Of a stretch of 58,449 nt of DNA, positions 9,977-23,033 are shown piece by piece. Positions within the stretch are counted from its first letter, which is position 1. Every line of letters starts with the position of its first letter. Made by a program: the position numbers and the translations under genes. Below the pieces are notes generated by a model, which saw only the letters and a list, made by a program, of their open reading frames with translations, was not told the origin of the DNA and made no database searches. The stretch covers positions 1 through 58,449 of the forward strand of contig JANTQF010000217.1 of assembly GCA_032988165.1 (NCBI GenBank), written 5' to 3'. This stretch comes from Emmonsiellopsis sp. PD_33 (lineage: Eukaryota; Ascomycota; Eurotiomycetes; Onygenales; Ajellomycetaceae).

Positions 9977-12625
9977 ATGAAGCTGTCGGTGCGGGTCCTC
10001 CACCCCCTGAATGTGTATTGTTATGTACAAGTCCTTATTGACCAGGAATACAGTGCCAAAGGTGTAAGCAGAAGAAGGTATGATAAACGCATTTACCAAG
10101 CAAATTCATTATCTGCTAATTCTCCGTACAGGTCCGATGTGATCGTACTGAGCCGCAGTGTGATAAGTGCAAAGATGGCGGCTTCGCCTGCATCTATGTT
10201 GAACGGCGGCAGCGAGCACGAAGGGCCCAGTACGTCTGACACGCAGATTAATGCCCAAGCCTGCTCCTATTCAGACTTAGCTTAGAATAGTTGGTCTCTA
10301 ACCACTTAATAGGCGGGGTGATACCTTTGATCGTCTGAGCCGTCGACTCGAATTGCTTGAGCAACAGGTTGTGGCCACGCCTACGGACCCCCCTGCCACG
10401 CCTGCTCCTGCTGGGAAACCCACGGAAGCCACACAGAAGCAGACCCCGACACATGACGATGATTTCGGGACAAGAGATGCTGGCTCAGAAAGTACACAAG
10501 TTATTTTCCCCTCGGTTTGCAAAGGCACACTAGCTAACTTCTCCCAGCATTGATCTATCAGCTAGTAAATGAGGCGAAAGATACAACCCTCGGCACGCTT
10601 GCTTGCCAGGATAGTCTGACTCCTGAAAATGGTCCATCAAATATGAATAGCGCCATTACTGCCCTCAATAGTGCACTAGAGGAGCTAGGCAACTTGACAG
10701 TATCATCCAACGAGGAATCACTCCCTAAACCCAAGGACCTCTTCACCCGTGATGAAGCAAGACAATGTGTGGGAGGTATTGCCTCTTGTCATTTTTCCCG
10801 GTCATAGCCTTGGTCCTGCGAGCGAACCCTTCTAACCCTATCTAGATGCATTCGATTACCCCCCCTGTTCCCCCTTCATATATGGAGTTGATAGGGATTT
10901 CATGAAAGCAATGCCTGAAACAATCGATTCTTCTCTCGTTCAGATCGATCCTGCGGTAAGGCTGCTGTATTTCAACCTCCTTTTCCATGGACAAAACATG
11001 GGCCAAAGAAAATCCAGCACTGTGGCCAACAGCGTTTACGTCAAATGTCTTCAAGAAGTTTCGGCCTGGCAGAAGTCCGCGAAAGGGACTGTAATGGACA
11101 TCATTGCCGCTTCTGTCACTGTATGTTATCTCAAGCTCCCCCTTCCCCCTTAACATCCTTGGAATCCCGTTTCTAATGCTCTTCTTCAAAGGCTTGGACA
11201 GCAATCAGTGCTTTCGATTATCACCTTGGCTGGAAGTTCCACCGCGTGGCGTGTCGGTTTGCTACAAATCTTAACCTTCTTCCCATAGGCTCGCAAAAGA
11301 CTCAACAAATGGACGTCCCCACGAAAGGATTGATAATGGGCATGGCCCATACGGATATTATGTTCCGATTGTTTTATGATAAGCCATATGCTATACATAA
11401 CTCAACGATAAGGGAAATGGATCTCCCATCTTTGATGTCTCCGGCGTCTGCACCTCGTAGTTCGCAGCCACGAGCCGCACCAACAATCACATACATTCTA
11501 TGGGTTAGGCTCGCATACATCACCAGCGACTTCTTTGAGTATCTAGATAATCATAGCAATGATCGGACGCAGCGACCGGAAGATTTTCGACGTAAGATTT
11601 TCTTCTTTTGCGATCAGATTGAGGAGCTAATGGAAGACTGGCCAATCGTACGTGCGCCCTAATTCTATCCTCTCCCCTTTCTTTCCGTCCTCCTCCTAAA
11701 TGCCATAAAAATTGCAAATTACCCACCAGAAACAACTGCTAACAACTCTCCATAATAGGCAATAATGATGAAAACATCAACCAAAGACCCCATGGCCATG
11801 TGGATCCTCGCCGACGTCCGCGTCGCAGCCTACACAACAATAATCCTTATGGAACGAAAACTATACGGCGACGAATACTCCACTGTATCCCCCCGCATGC
11901 TACGCGCGGCCAGAATCGTGCTCGATTCGATCTTCCAATTCGCAAGTCTAGACTCAGACACGTCTGGCAAGCTGTCCGCAGCCGCTACATCAGAAGAGGA
12001 GTCACAAAGAAGAAGAAGGAGAAGCAGCACGCCCCTGATCGCCAATGCGATGCGCAGTTTGATATCATTCTACCCGTTCTCCGCATTCTTCAGCCTCTAC
12101 TACCATATAATCGCCTGTCCGGACCCCGAGAATTGCAAGGAAGATATATCCGCGCTGGAAAGACTCGGTGCGATTCTGCGGTCTGCCGCCTGCGTGCAGA
12201 CCGAGTTCGTCCCCATCTCGAACGCAATCAATGCGCTAAATCAGGTGTCGAGGGTCATCCAGGAGCAACGACGAACAATAGCGCGAGCACCCTGCCTGCA
12301 AGGTACACCGTTACAGGTTCCTGATATGCCCTCTTCCCACGGACAGCGTCCCGCATTCGCAAAACGGCCACAGCAGCAAGCGGGGGCGGGATATACAACA
12401 CCCCCCAGCCCAAACCCAAACCCCATGACCACTAGTGCGGAAACGCCTCAAATCCAATTCCCCGCGCCGCCAGAAGACCTCTTCTCGAGCATGGAGATTC
12501 CCATGCTGCCGGACGCGTCGATGATTGAGTTTGAAGACGGCTTCGAGCCGATGGAGTATATGCGCGCGGTGGAGAATGAGTTTATTGGGAGGAATTGGCA
12601 TGAGAGTTGGTGGAATTTTGATTAA
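9977..12625 (+). CDS. Zn2Cys6 fungal transcription factor, about eight exons
   Basis: The zinc cluster is split by an intron: CQRCKQKK (10054-10077) joins VRCDRTEPQCDKCKDGG (from 10132), giving C-x2-C-x6-C-x6-C-x2-C-x6-C. A linker and leucine-containing dimerisation helix (RLSRRLELLEQQ) follow. The middle region with DPAVRLLYFNLLFHGQ and AWTAISAFDYHLGWKFHR is typical of the fungal regulatory middle homology domain. Supported introns are 10078-10131, 10230-10312, 10492-10547, 10776-10845, 11121-11191 and 11648-11758, all keeping frame. The start is the weak point: ATG 9977 with a short 41-bp intron (10013-10053) closes the frame at 720 aa, but another first exon is possible. The protein is expected to be nuclear. 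Its divergent placement suggests it controls the ABC transporter. Confidence 0.85.
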
Positions 12626-12886
12626 TAGAGGGGATATACCTAGGATAATACTTGTATGGATTCTTTATACGCACTTCACCCCTTATCCGGATCGTGTGCG
12701 AGGTTATATACGCTGGAGGGATGTATGTATCAGATATAGACGCGTTGAATATAAATCCCATAAGCTATCTACCGAATTAACGCTAGCCCTAACTAAATAA
12801 AACAAGCATGAAAAAGATAACCCCATAACATAAAACACAAATCGAAACGACAGAAAAAATCCAGACACACCAAGCAGAAAATCACG

Positions 12887-13994
12887 CTACTGTCCATCTA
12901 TATCCTCCATCCCCGTATCCTGCCCCGTCCCGTTCCCATTCGCGCCCTCCCCCGCAAGCACCTTCGTCTGAGGCCTACTCCCATCCTGTAATTGCTCGCC
13001 AGGCGTCACCGCGACTACGTTGTCGTTCTCATCTACGAACTCAAAGTTATACCGTGATAGGAGGTGGGGGATTGCGGAGAGTTGCGGGCCGTAGCGGGCT
13101 GTGTTGTCGTAGAGTTCGAAGAGGGGGACGGCGAGGAGTTTCATGTTTTTGGGGACGGAGAGGACTTCTGTACGATTTTCGCAATCGTTAGCAGGGAAAT
13201 CCAAATGAGATGAAAGTCAAAAAAAAAACTAAAGGGTGAGCGAGGGAGGGAACGCACTCTTCTTCGGCAACTGAATGAAATACAACTTCTTGCACTCCTT
13301 CGGCCGCGTGACATGTCCGGGGAGGAACGGGTACATAAACGTCTCGAAATTCGGCCGCCACCACTGCGCGAGCGTGTCACCGATCTCCCAGTCCTCATTC
13401 ACCCCTTCGCCCGTAAACTGCGATCCGACGGGGGCCAACCGCTCGTTCAGCCGCGACTTGAACCCTTCCACTTCGTCGTCGTTGTGCTGGAGGTAATCAC
13501 CAGGGCTAAAGGGCGGAGTGAATATGGGTTAGCTTCACTCTGAGGTAGTTCAGTTTGTATATTTGGATAAGATAGAGGGTCACGCACAGTTTAAAAAACG
13601 CATTCGCAATCTGCAACATGAGCACGTGTGGGTGGTTGTGTTCGTGGCATACTAGCACGCCCTCGCATGTGCGGCGCATTCCATACTGGTCATAATGCTC
13701 TTCCAGCCGTTTGAGACGCGCTAGTACTGACGGGTCTTCTTCTGGTTGTGTCTCCTTGGTGCCGAATGTGTAGTTTGAGAGAGGGTAGAGGCGAATGGCA
13801 GGGGGTTGTTTTGCGGAGAAGCCTTCGGGGAGGATAGGGCTATAGGAAATCTGGTTAGCACACCGTAATCATGGCCAGGTGGAATACTAGGTCGTATAAT
13901 GGAGTAGGGTTTGAATGCCCTCAAGAGAAACGGGAGTATTTAGGGGGACTGACGGAGCGGAGCTCTGTTGCGCCGCGGGGGTTACCGTGGTCAT
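12887..13994 (-). CDS. Cleavage factor Im 25-kDa subunit (NUDT21/CPSF5-like), four exons
   Basis: This is a pre-mRNA 3'-end processing factor: a catalytically dead Nudix-fold protein that binds UGUA upstream of poly(A) sites. Exons are 13994-13888, 13839-13588, 13505-13258 and 13167-12887; introns of 48, 82 and 90 bp are GT-AG and the frame closes at 295 aa. Diagnostic stretches are RLYPLSNYTFGTKE, MRRTCEGVLV, HNHPHVLMLQIANAFFKLPG, WWRPNFE, YPFLPGHVTRPKECKKLY and PLFELYDNTARYGPQLS. Like other family members it lacks a complete Nudix box, consistent with RNA binding without hydrolysis. The C-terminal tail beyond the fold (TPGEQL to the stop) is low in structure and is a lineage extension. Its 3' end converges with the zinc-cluster gene, 261 bp apart. 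Confidence 0.93.
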
Positions 13995-14621
13995 CGCGGA
14001 GTCTGGTGAGCTTCCAATTGAAGATGAAGCAGTTATTTCCTGGGTCTCGGGGGATATTAAGTGTAAATGTCACACTAGATGATGGCAGGAACCGGATGGC
14101 AAAGTGGTATGAGTTGTATATAGCTCGGGAGCTGTTATTGTTCATCGAGTTGGACTGTCTGTTGCTTGGGAAGTTCGCTCGAGGTTGAGGTGGAGGCGGA
14201 AGATCTATTCTCCGATGCTTAGATAAGGCTTGGTCACGTGAGGCTTTAGATCCGTCCCCCTTTTCAATCAAGCTACGGAGTACACAAATCATAGAACGAT
14301 AGGTGAGAAAACAAGTCTTCATATAGACATCTATCTATCTATCGGAAATACCGCATCGTATAAATAGGCTATACATAAAAAAACGTCTAAACCAAGCGAG
14401 CACAAAAAAAGATACATTGCATCGTCATAACCCAGAAAACACCGAAAGCCCCAAAAAGATATCGTCATCCAGTACAAAAGCCGTCTCCTAAACGATGAAA
14501 GAGTCTATCAAACAGGATAAGAACTGTTTATTCTCGAAATTAGATCTTCCCCCTCGATCGAACCAAGGCAAAGAGACATGGAACTTGGCACCGAGACAAT
14601 CGAATACGGAGGCCTGGGAGC
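13995..14621. other. Intergenic: cleavage-factor promoter and peptidase 3' region
   Basis: No gene is seen. The frame of about 133 codons on the minus strand overlaps the cleavage-factor first exon in another frame and has no features. A short (ATCT)n stretch lies near 14328-14342. Confidence 0.5.
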
Positions 14622-17600
14622 CTACAGTTTGGGGTCAAAGTCTTCAAACTCGCTCAAGTCCACAATCGGAACTGGTGCGGCACTGGCGGGAAGACCTGCC
14701 TTGAACTCTGGAACATTTGTAATATACGTTGGCTCAGGGACACTTTTAGCGATACCATTGGAAGTGCCGTTGATGACCACCTCGGGAACTGCGTCGTTGT
14801 CGGACGAAGACTTGCCACTCAAGCCTTGCAGCAACTCCTCCAAAGCGTTGGTAGCCGGTCCGATAACGCTAGCAACTTTCTCGCTAGACGTCTTCACTTC
14901 AGTTTCCAGGAAGGCTTTGAATTTCCCAGCAACTTCATCCTTAGTGTTAGCGGAGATCTCCACACCTTCAAAGGAAGCCTTGAGCTTTTCAATGTCGAAT
15001 TCGATCTCGGCCGAAGTCAAGATGTTCGCGAGCTGTTCCGCTAGCTTGGCGTTCTGCTCTGGGGTAGCTTTATGGGAAGTAGACTGGGCATTCATGTAGA
15101 TAGATAGTTTGGCTCGGGTTGGCGATTGCGGATCGATGTATTGGCGATAAAACTCAATCATGTCGGACTTGGTCAAGGTATCAAGAGTCTCTGCATCTTT
15201 CTCGTGTTGGACAAAGTCGAAATACTCCGAACCAATGTGGGACCAGTACCGGCTGGTTTCGGAATTGAGATTCTTCAGCTTCTCCAGTCGTTTGTTGATA
15301 ATGCTTCGTTTGTGGCTTTCAAACTCTTCCTCAGTCATAGAGTTAAGGGTCTCTGCATACCGAGTTAAAAAGGCGTCAATCCGGGATTCGAGGTACTGAT
15401 TCGTGCGGTCGCTCTGGATGATGACTCGGTAACCCAGGGTAGTGGCTGCGTATCGGGCACCGCTCCACACGACATAACCAAGTTGCTCCTGCGTTCGGAG
15501 CTGGTCAAAGGCAGGCTCGCTGGTGAGTTGGCCGAAAAGGAGAGATTTCGCACGGAGAAGGGGTTCCGCGATGCTACCAACGAAGAGATAATACTCGATG
15601 CAATTGTTCACGTTGGCGGGGTCCTTCAGCGTCTTTTCGTAAATGTAATTGCTGCCCGGTGGGATGATCATGTTTCGTCGAACATGCCACTGGGATTGTG
15701 GCAGTGGGCGGGCCTTAATGGTTGATTCCACGAGATCTGTCATTTTCAACAGATCTTCCTTGTACAGATTGCCATGGCCAAGAACCTCAACATGGGTTTG
15801 ACGAAGTAGCTGGGGGAAAAAAGAGGCCACATCCTCGGCTTCGATGTGCTCCAACTCAGCGGCGAGTTGTTCGTTGATCCAAGCCTTCTCTGCGGTAAGG
15901 TACCGAGTAAAGTTCCCAACCTGGTAGTAAGGCAACTGATACTCGGCGTTCCAGAATGCTTTTGACATTCGCTCCTTAACAACCTTAAAGCGATCAGGCT
16001 TGACCTTCAAATCCCGCATGCTTACCAGCACTTTTTCAAGGAGGACCGCCATCTTATCATTATATCCCGAAACTGAGACCTCAAGACCAAAGACACTGGA
16101 AGACAGGCTATAATCCAAGCCAGCCAACTCAGCATCATACGAGTAGTCGGACAGTGAGTCCCGAACTAGCTCACAGAATAGCCTCGAAGTCACGTTGGTC
16201 CCTGGGGATGTGTATACGAGTGGCGTTCGCAGAGTTATATCAATTGATCCCTTGGGAACCCAAAATGTGTCATCCTTCTTGTGCCACACCCTAAACTGGT
16301 GGTCATTCCTAATCAGGGTAGGCTTCTTGGCTGGCACGATGATGTCCTTCTTCTCGACGTCTAGCCGCGTAGGAACAAATTCGTTCTTGTGAGGCATGTG
16401 GAGTTCCGCTGGTCGATCCGATGGAGATTCCAAAATATGCCCAATCTCGGCAAGTACATCGCTAGGAATCTTTTCGAGCTTGTACTCAGTCCCATACCAC
16501 TTTTCCTTGGAATCCCAATTTCCGGGATAGGTCTGAGAAACCAGCTCAATGTTGAAATTGTCGGCGCGAAAGCATTCCAATCCACGAGTGATAAGCTCTG
16601 GTTCGAAATTGAGCATACAACTCGAGGCGCTGAGGAGGCGTTCCCTTGGGTAGGGTCTCTGCATTACACTGCTGAGACTACTGGCAAATCGGCTTGCTGG
16701 AGACTTTTGTTTGAACTTGAAATCCACCTCGGCAAGATTCTTCATCTCATCAAAAACCCATTTCTCGGGCGGTTGCTGCTTTATCAACGAGATATACTGG
16801 AAAATGACTTTGGTCACTTCCTGGTAATTGGCCAACCCGTCCTCAGTGAGGCGGACTGATATAGTAAAGAATGCAGAACCTGAGCAAACCGCCATAGAGC
16901 CTGCAGAAAGCTCATGAGCCCATCCTTTTGCTTTGATGTAAGCCAGAATACTTCCAGGGCCTTCGTGGCCGATCAGATGGCTAATATATCGCGACGGCTG
17001 TGATTCGAACATAAATTCTTCGTCCTGGTATCTGAAGTAGATATCCAGACTTCGGGTGTCCATCACAGGCTTAGCAAACACCTGTCGTCCCATATCCTCT
17101 GGGGCGAAAGGTTCCACGTCATCCCATCGCAATTTTGGCAAGTTCTTGTTCTCTACATCAGCGAATAGTTCCGCAACCCACTCCTCCAATACGTCCAAAG
17201 GCTCTTGCCCAAGCACGACAAGCTTCATGCGATTTGCGGAGTAGTGGGTCTTATGGAACCTCATGAACTCGGCTCGAACATCCACGCCACGTGACTGCGG
17301 TCCGTCTCTGAGTGTTTGCAGATTCCCGGTCGAAAAATGGTGATATGGATGCTTGGGATTCGAAAGAGACTTGTTGAGCTGCATCAACCGCCAGGCGTCA
17401 CTCTGTAAGTTTTTCTTGTTTTCCGAGTCTACCGCCCTAAGCTCCCGATCCAAAGTTGACTCCAGAAACAGTGGAGCGATAAAGAACTGAGCGAAACGAT
17501 CGAGGGCTCCGTAGAGCGGCGGGACCAAGTCCGTAGATGAAGTCGCAGCACTACTAGCCGGAGTAGGGACAGATAGCTTGGATAGGCCGTCTGTCAGAGG

Positions 17601-18323
17601 CTCATCTGCTGGCACCGCAGGTGTCGATGGCGTGGTGTTTTGTGTGCTCTTGGGTGTGTTTGTTGTGGCAGCTACTTCGAAGTAGTAATTTGTTTCGGTT
17701 GCAGCTGTATATGCATTTGAATAGCCTGAATGGGCCGCGAGATACTGGTTATAGGCATTCTCTTTTGGGTACTATAGGAGAACATGTTAGCCATGGTACA
17801 CTCATCATCAAAACAAGGGAGAGCTCACCTTTTCTGTTCCCATGAATAGAGCATGCTCTACTGCATGGGCAATGCCTGGCAAATCATCATCGTCGGAGAA
17901 ATTGCCGACATTGACGTTAACAGAGGCGCTAGCCTTGTCGGTATTTGGGTCATGAACAAGCAGCGCCTCCAGTTGATTTGGGAGACGAATAACACGATAT
18001 GAACGGTCATCGACAACGGGCTTCTCCAGGTTTTCCGCAACACGTTCGACGGGAGCCATACTGCGCGGTGAAGTTGAAGTTGTGGGCGGGGGTAGAGGTG
18101 GCTGAGATATAGGAGCAGGCTGCGCGGATGCGGCTCGGGGAAATGATGAGGTGGATGAACAGCGTCTGGCGGGGAACTTGGGGACAAGGGTGTTGCCAAC
18201 TGCACGAGACAAGGGTCGGATACCGAGAGCAGACGTAATAGAGGACGGGCGAATATGCCTGAATGAGCGGACTTGCAGAGTCAACTTGATGGGTAGGGAC
18301 CTTGGAGACATGCGCCAAAACAA
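14622..18323 (-). CDS. Insulin-degrading-enzyme-like M16 metallopeptidase (insulysin/Ste23 family)
   Basis: This is a large zinc peptidase that closes around short peptides and cuts them. Exons are 18323-17829 and 17771-14622; the single intron is 57 bp (GTGAGC...ATAG). The product is 1214 aa. Inverted zinc motif HxxEH appears as HAVEH at residues 153-157, followed by ALFMGTEK. The third zinc ligand is the E of RELRAVDSENKKN, and AYNQYLAAHSGYSNAYT lies between. The N-terminal ~90 residues are rich in R, S and P with few acids, like a mitochondrial presequence, and MAPVERV near residue 90 could start a cytosolic form. A Ser/Thr/Pro-rich insertion (around 17550-17650) sits before the zinc-binding Glu. 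The protein ends FDPKL; PKL is a weak peroxisomal-type tripeptide. Family certain; localisation inferred. Confidence 0.95.
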
Positions 18324-21122
18324 CAGGATCTAGAGCAGCTTTATATGCACAGCGGCTGGATAGATATACCCTGTCTGCACAGAAAAGAGAGAAGAACGGA
18401 GAACCCCAAAGAAACGTGGAGAAAAGCGAGCGTCAACAAAGAGGCGAGGCTGGAGAGGAGATGCCAGAGGATGGAGAGGATGGAGATGAGAGAACGGGAT
18501 GGATGGAGAGGATGAGGCGAATAGCCGTCCTTCCTGATTGGGCCGGGCCAGTGTTTCGCCGAGATGCGTCCCCGAAATACAACGAAAAATACATACGCTA
18601 AACCAAGAATGGACAAGGACAGATTTTTCTGCCGCGCAGGCGCCCAGGTGCCTGATATGCGAGCCGCTATTCCCGAATAGGAAGGCGGTGTGTGAATTCG
18701 GCTATCACGCTGTATTGGGCAATACGCGCGATACAAGGACAATACAATATCAGTATCAACGTCTCTCCTTGTAAAGGGGTCAAGAGGCAGGGAGATGTTA
18801 GAGATATCAAACTCCAGGTTTCTTCTGAATCACTTCTAAAACTCAACAATAACAAAGACTCTGCCGGGGACAAAGAGCAGCTATATACGTGCGTTCCCCT
18901 GATCATCCATTGTGCCAGTGCCAGCTCCCCGACTGCAGGTTACGCCAGCACAAAGGAACTCCCCACTGGCCAGGTTGCAGTGTCACCGATCACTGCATGC
19001 TTCTAAGTTCTTAGGGATAAATATTCCCGGCCTGGTCCTGCAGTGGTTCTGCAGCTTCTGCAGCCTCTAAAGCTTATGGATAAGGCTGTGGGCTGGTTGC
19101 GGGCTATCCCCTGGCCACGTTGACATTTCTCCCGTTGAGGCTCTCCGGCGTTGCCTCATTTTGTTTGCTTCCCCAATATCCGCCCATTCGTTTTCTTTTC
19201 TTTTTTGTCTCCATTCGTGTCTAATGTTTTACTTTGGGTTGTCCAGCTAGCTGCCGTTTTTGTATTCCGCTGTTGGTTCGACAAAATCCAACCCGAACCA
19301 ATAGATATACACATGGCTTGCTCGATTCCAAGTTTATCCCACCCATCTTGAGGCCACTCTTGTTTTTTTGTGTCACTATATTCTACATATAATGACATAT
19401 AAGATTTGCCGTGTCCTCCGGTTCTGTTTTACTTTCATTTTCCTTTACTCCGTTGCCCTTCCTCTCATTTTGACAGTCCGGACATTCAGGGAGCGAACCA
19501 CGACTATTATATGGCGAGAATGCAGTCCTCCCGCAGCATCCCACGTTTCGGGTGGGAATGGCACCAACAGCTCCCCCTCAAAGGTACCATAGGTAGGGAT
19601 GATGATGTTCTAATTCCATTGCTTGTGACACAAACTCCTTGGCTGATATACATTATCAGGTACTATTCCCAGGTGAAACAATCAACGTGTGTTTAGCTCT
19701 TCCCTTTCTTCCATGAAACCCAGCACATAACTAGTCAACTCCTAGAACTCAACCTTGTGTATTACTTACTCCCACCCCTTGCAGCAGAAACAATGAAAAA
19801 TAAGAATAGAAAGGTTTCTCCCTAGCTCACTCCATGCATTCTAGACAGCTACCCAGCCAGACACTTTCCATCTCATCTCTATCCATCAGGCCATCAAACC
19901 TTATTGATATCAATAAGTTCTCCCCTCCTTCTCTCACACAACCAGAGAACATCCAACGCACAGCATTGAGTTTCCCTCGGGATTCCTTCCCGCTTCCCGC
20001 TTCGTTTCTCTTCGTGTCGAGACCAGCAAAGCAGACTGCCTTGCCTGCCTTGTCTTTCTCGCGACGGACAGTGAGGCGGTTCGGCACGCAACGTGCATGC
20101 GGTCCAATGGGCTCGGGGTTCATTTGCCTTTTGCATTTTGCATTGCCTGCGCATGCGTGCAAGCGTGCGGCACAGACAGCGACGACGACGACGACGACGA
20201 TGGAGAAAATCCATCGGGGGAAAATCAAAAAAAAAAAAACAAGGCCGCATCTTAAGAGTTACATGATGCGTTATGTGCGATGGCGGCCAGCTGGTTGGCT
20301 GTTCGTATTATTAGTTGTCGTTGTTGTTATTTATTATTTTAATTTTTCCTGACGAACGGCAAACGGGTCTATTTTCATCTCGATGTGTTTTGTTTGTGCG
20401 GCAGATCGGTAGGTATTTAACTATAACTATCATCTGGTTGGTAAATCAGCCTCGCCCGCTACTGCCCAACGCGATTGGATGCATATCTACCTGACGAACG
20501 CTGCAAGACTTCTATCAATGGGAAAAGCAGACAAATAAGAAACAAGACACGATGGTATGTGGGATATTTTATATTTAGTCTTATTTTATCTTATTTGACC
20601 GGAGGAGACTATTCGATTTATCGACACACAGGTCCACTCTCCAGCAAGGCGGGTGTCGTTTTGCTCTGCATGTATATCATATCACTAACGATTTTTTCCG
20701 TTTTTTTCTGGGATCGAGTCTTTTGTACGTTTGTAGAATATACTGCTGCCAATTAGAGAGGGGTTAGGGTTATTGCTTCCTCTCAGTGTACGGATATACA
20801 GTGCTCTATTGAACCTCTTTGATAACGATATGGGTTCTTAAATCCTGAGGACGGGAGATCACGGCCGGACGATTCAAGCATAGCATGTAATAAACCCACG
20901 ACAGATCCAATTAACTGTTATGTATTCTATGTATTCAAAATCGCCGCCAGGGAGATAAGGGGATGAACATCTGCTGCTGTATTTGGACAGCTACTCCCGT
21001 CTGTTCAGTCGGTCATGTCCTCTATCCTCTATTCCCGTTCTCAAACTGACAATATGAAAATCAATCTGCGAGCTAGGCTTTGCAAGTAGGCCACACACAG
21101 CAACTCTAATTCTAGTTCTAGT
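18324..21122. other. Long intergenic region without a recognised gene
   Basis: This 2.8 kb lies between the peptidase start and the MFS stop. It holds a (GAC/CGA)n microsatellite near 20188-20201 and short A and T runs. Open frames at 19827-20352 (both strands) and 20475-20756 lack domains and splice support. No tRNA-like cloverleaf was noticed by eye. It may hold long leaders, non-coding transcripts or regulatory DNA. Confidence 0.5.
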
Positions 21123-23033
21123 CTAAATCGTATAGCGGAATGTGGGCGATCCCTCAATTACCATCTCACCTCTATCTGCCTTCTTGTTGCACCGCCAAAA
21201 GTACAAACTCAACGAAGCAACGACAATGAGGAGGAGACCCTGGGCGCTATTTTCGTAGATAGGCATCCTTGTCAGCAATCACCGTCTCTCTTACTCCACC
21301 ATTCCTATCTTCAGAAAGAAAAGGGGGAAACTCACGCCATAGCCGCAATAATCCCCGGCACGTACGCCGGTGAATCCTGCGATCTAAACACCAAACTCCC
21401 CGCGATCCCTCCCACACCTCCCAGCGCCACCAGTGTCGTGCTCGCCAGCGCCCTCGTCCATTGGCCGCGGATATTATTCGCCTGGTATGCGAGGCAGCAC
21501 GGGATGTTCGCATTCACACCCGCCGTCGACAGGAAGACGCCAAAGTACCGCACCGCGCTGCCCTTGGCAAATCCCATAATCGGGAGTCCGATGAGCGAGA
21601 TGACGCTATTCAGGACAAGCACGGGCGCGCGCGTCTTGTATTTGTCCGAGAACCAGGAGGTGGAGTACATGAGGATGCCGGCGAAGGCGTACGGCGGGGC
21701 GATGAGGCATTGCGATGCGCCAGCGTCGAAGCCCATGTTGTCTTGGAGGATGATAGGGAGGAAATACGCGATTGCGTAGGTTACTGTGGTGAGGCAGCTG
21801 CGTTGGCTTGTTAGGGATTGTGGTTTCTTGAACGATCGGGAAGTAAAAATTGGAATACTCACAAGAATATCAACCCCATGCCCCAAATTTTCAAATCCAG
21901 GGCCGGACGGAGGAATTTGCCAATGCTGAAGGGTTCAGCATCTCCGTCGCCGCGGTCTTTGTTCAATCGACGGATGATGAAGGCGCATTCCTTTTCGTTG
22001 AGAAAGTTCCACGCTTTATGTGCCTTGTCGGGGAAGTCTACGAGGAAGATAAAGACGACGATGCCGACTATCAAGGTCAGCTATACTAAATGTTAGTATC
22101 GTAAAAGAAAGGGCTGGCTTCGTATCACGGAATTCCACTTACAACTCCTTCCATGATAAAGATCCATCGCCAACCTCCCAATCCTTGAAGGCCTTTCATT
22201 TGGCTGAACCCGAACGCGAGGATACCGGAGAGCGCGCTGGCGCAGCATCCAATCAAGTAGAAAATGGAGTATCGTTTCTGTACTTCGACTGATATCATAA
22301 AGCTTCCGTCAATGCACATACGTAGAATAAATACGGGGTTCCAAAGGTACTAACAGCGAGAATACCACGTCGAGAGTAGATAAACAGTGCCGGGGAAAAA
22401 CCCTGCCTCCAATACTCCGAGCAGAGCTCTGAGGCCGGCAAGTTGTTGCCAGTGTTTGCAGAAACCCAAACCCTAGTCAAATTTGTATCAGCAACAGTCC
22501 CTGCGAGAAGCGGCCTTGTGGTCACTTACAATCAAACAGATACCCCATGTGGCGACAATGGTTGAGATAAAAAGTCTTGGTCCGACTCTTCTAATGACCG
22601 CAGTCATGGGAGGTTGACAGAAGATGTATGTGATAAAGAAGACAAGGACGATAAGGGACTATATAATATTCAGTAAGCAAGAAGTTCAGCAAAATTCGAC
22701 GAAAAGAGGTACGAACATATCGATAGCCAATATTCAACTCAAGTTCCACAGTCATACCAGCCACTGCAGCGACTGACGTATTGGTGCGATCCTATTTCCT
22801 CTCTTTAGCAATTACATCCATCCGTCCAAGAACGTAGAGACATCTACCATCAAACTGATGCAGTAGCCCAAACCGCACATGGATACTAGCCGCCGGTCCA
22901 CACGGTGGATGATTTTCCTCTGCTCTTCATAGGTATACTCCTCGTCAACGTCGATATCGGAGCTTGTTTGGGAGACATCGTTGACTTGGTCAACGAACAC
23001 GCCATCGGAGGCCTTCTCGGAATCGTTGCTCAT
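21123..23033 (-). CDS. MFS transporter, anion:cation symporter (ACS) type, eight exons, 485 aa
   Basis: This is a proton-coupled plasma-membrane carrier for small organic anions or vitamins (allantoate/nicotinate/pantothenate-like families). Exons: 23033-22848, 22791-22717, 22658-22530, 22472-22355, 22288-22143, 22080-21863, 21797-21336 and 21246-21123. Introns are 56-89 bp, all GT-AG, and the frame closes exactly. A cytosolic acidic N-terminus is followed by DRTNTSVAAVAGM at the end of TM1. Other ACS marks are RALLGVLEAGFFPGTVYLLSTWY (TM4 and loop), GWRWIFIMEG, and SDKYKTRAPVL in the loop after TM8. The C-terminal tail is short and polar. Substrate cannot be assigned. It is the last intact host gene before the transposon island. 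Confidence 0.92.

Noticed and set aside
19827..20352. Overlapping frames of 118-172 codons on both strands
   Set aside because: Low-complexity content (a CGA repeat and an A run), no domain, no credible introns.
20475..20756. 93-codon frame with hydrophobic stretches
   Set aside because: Arises in T-rich DNA; no leader, splice or family support.
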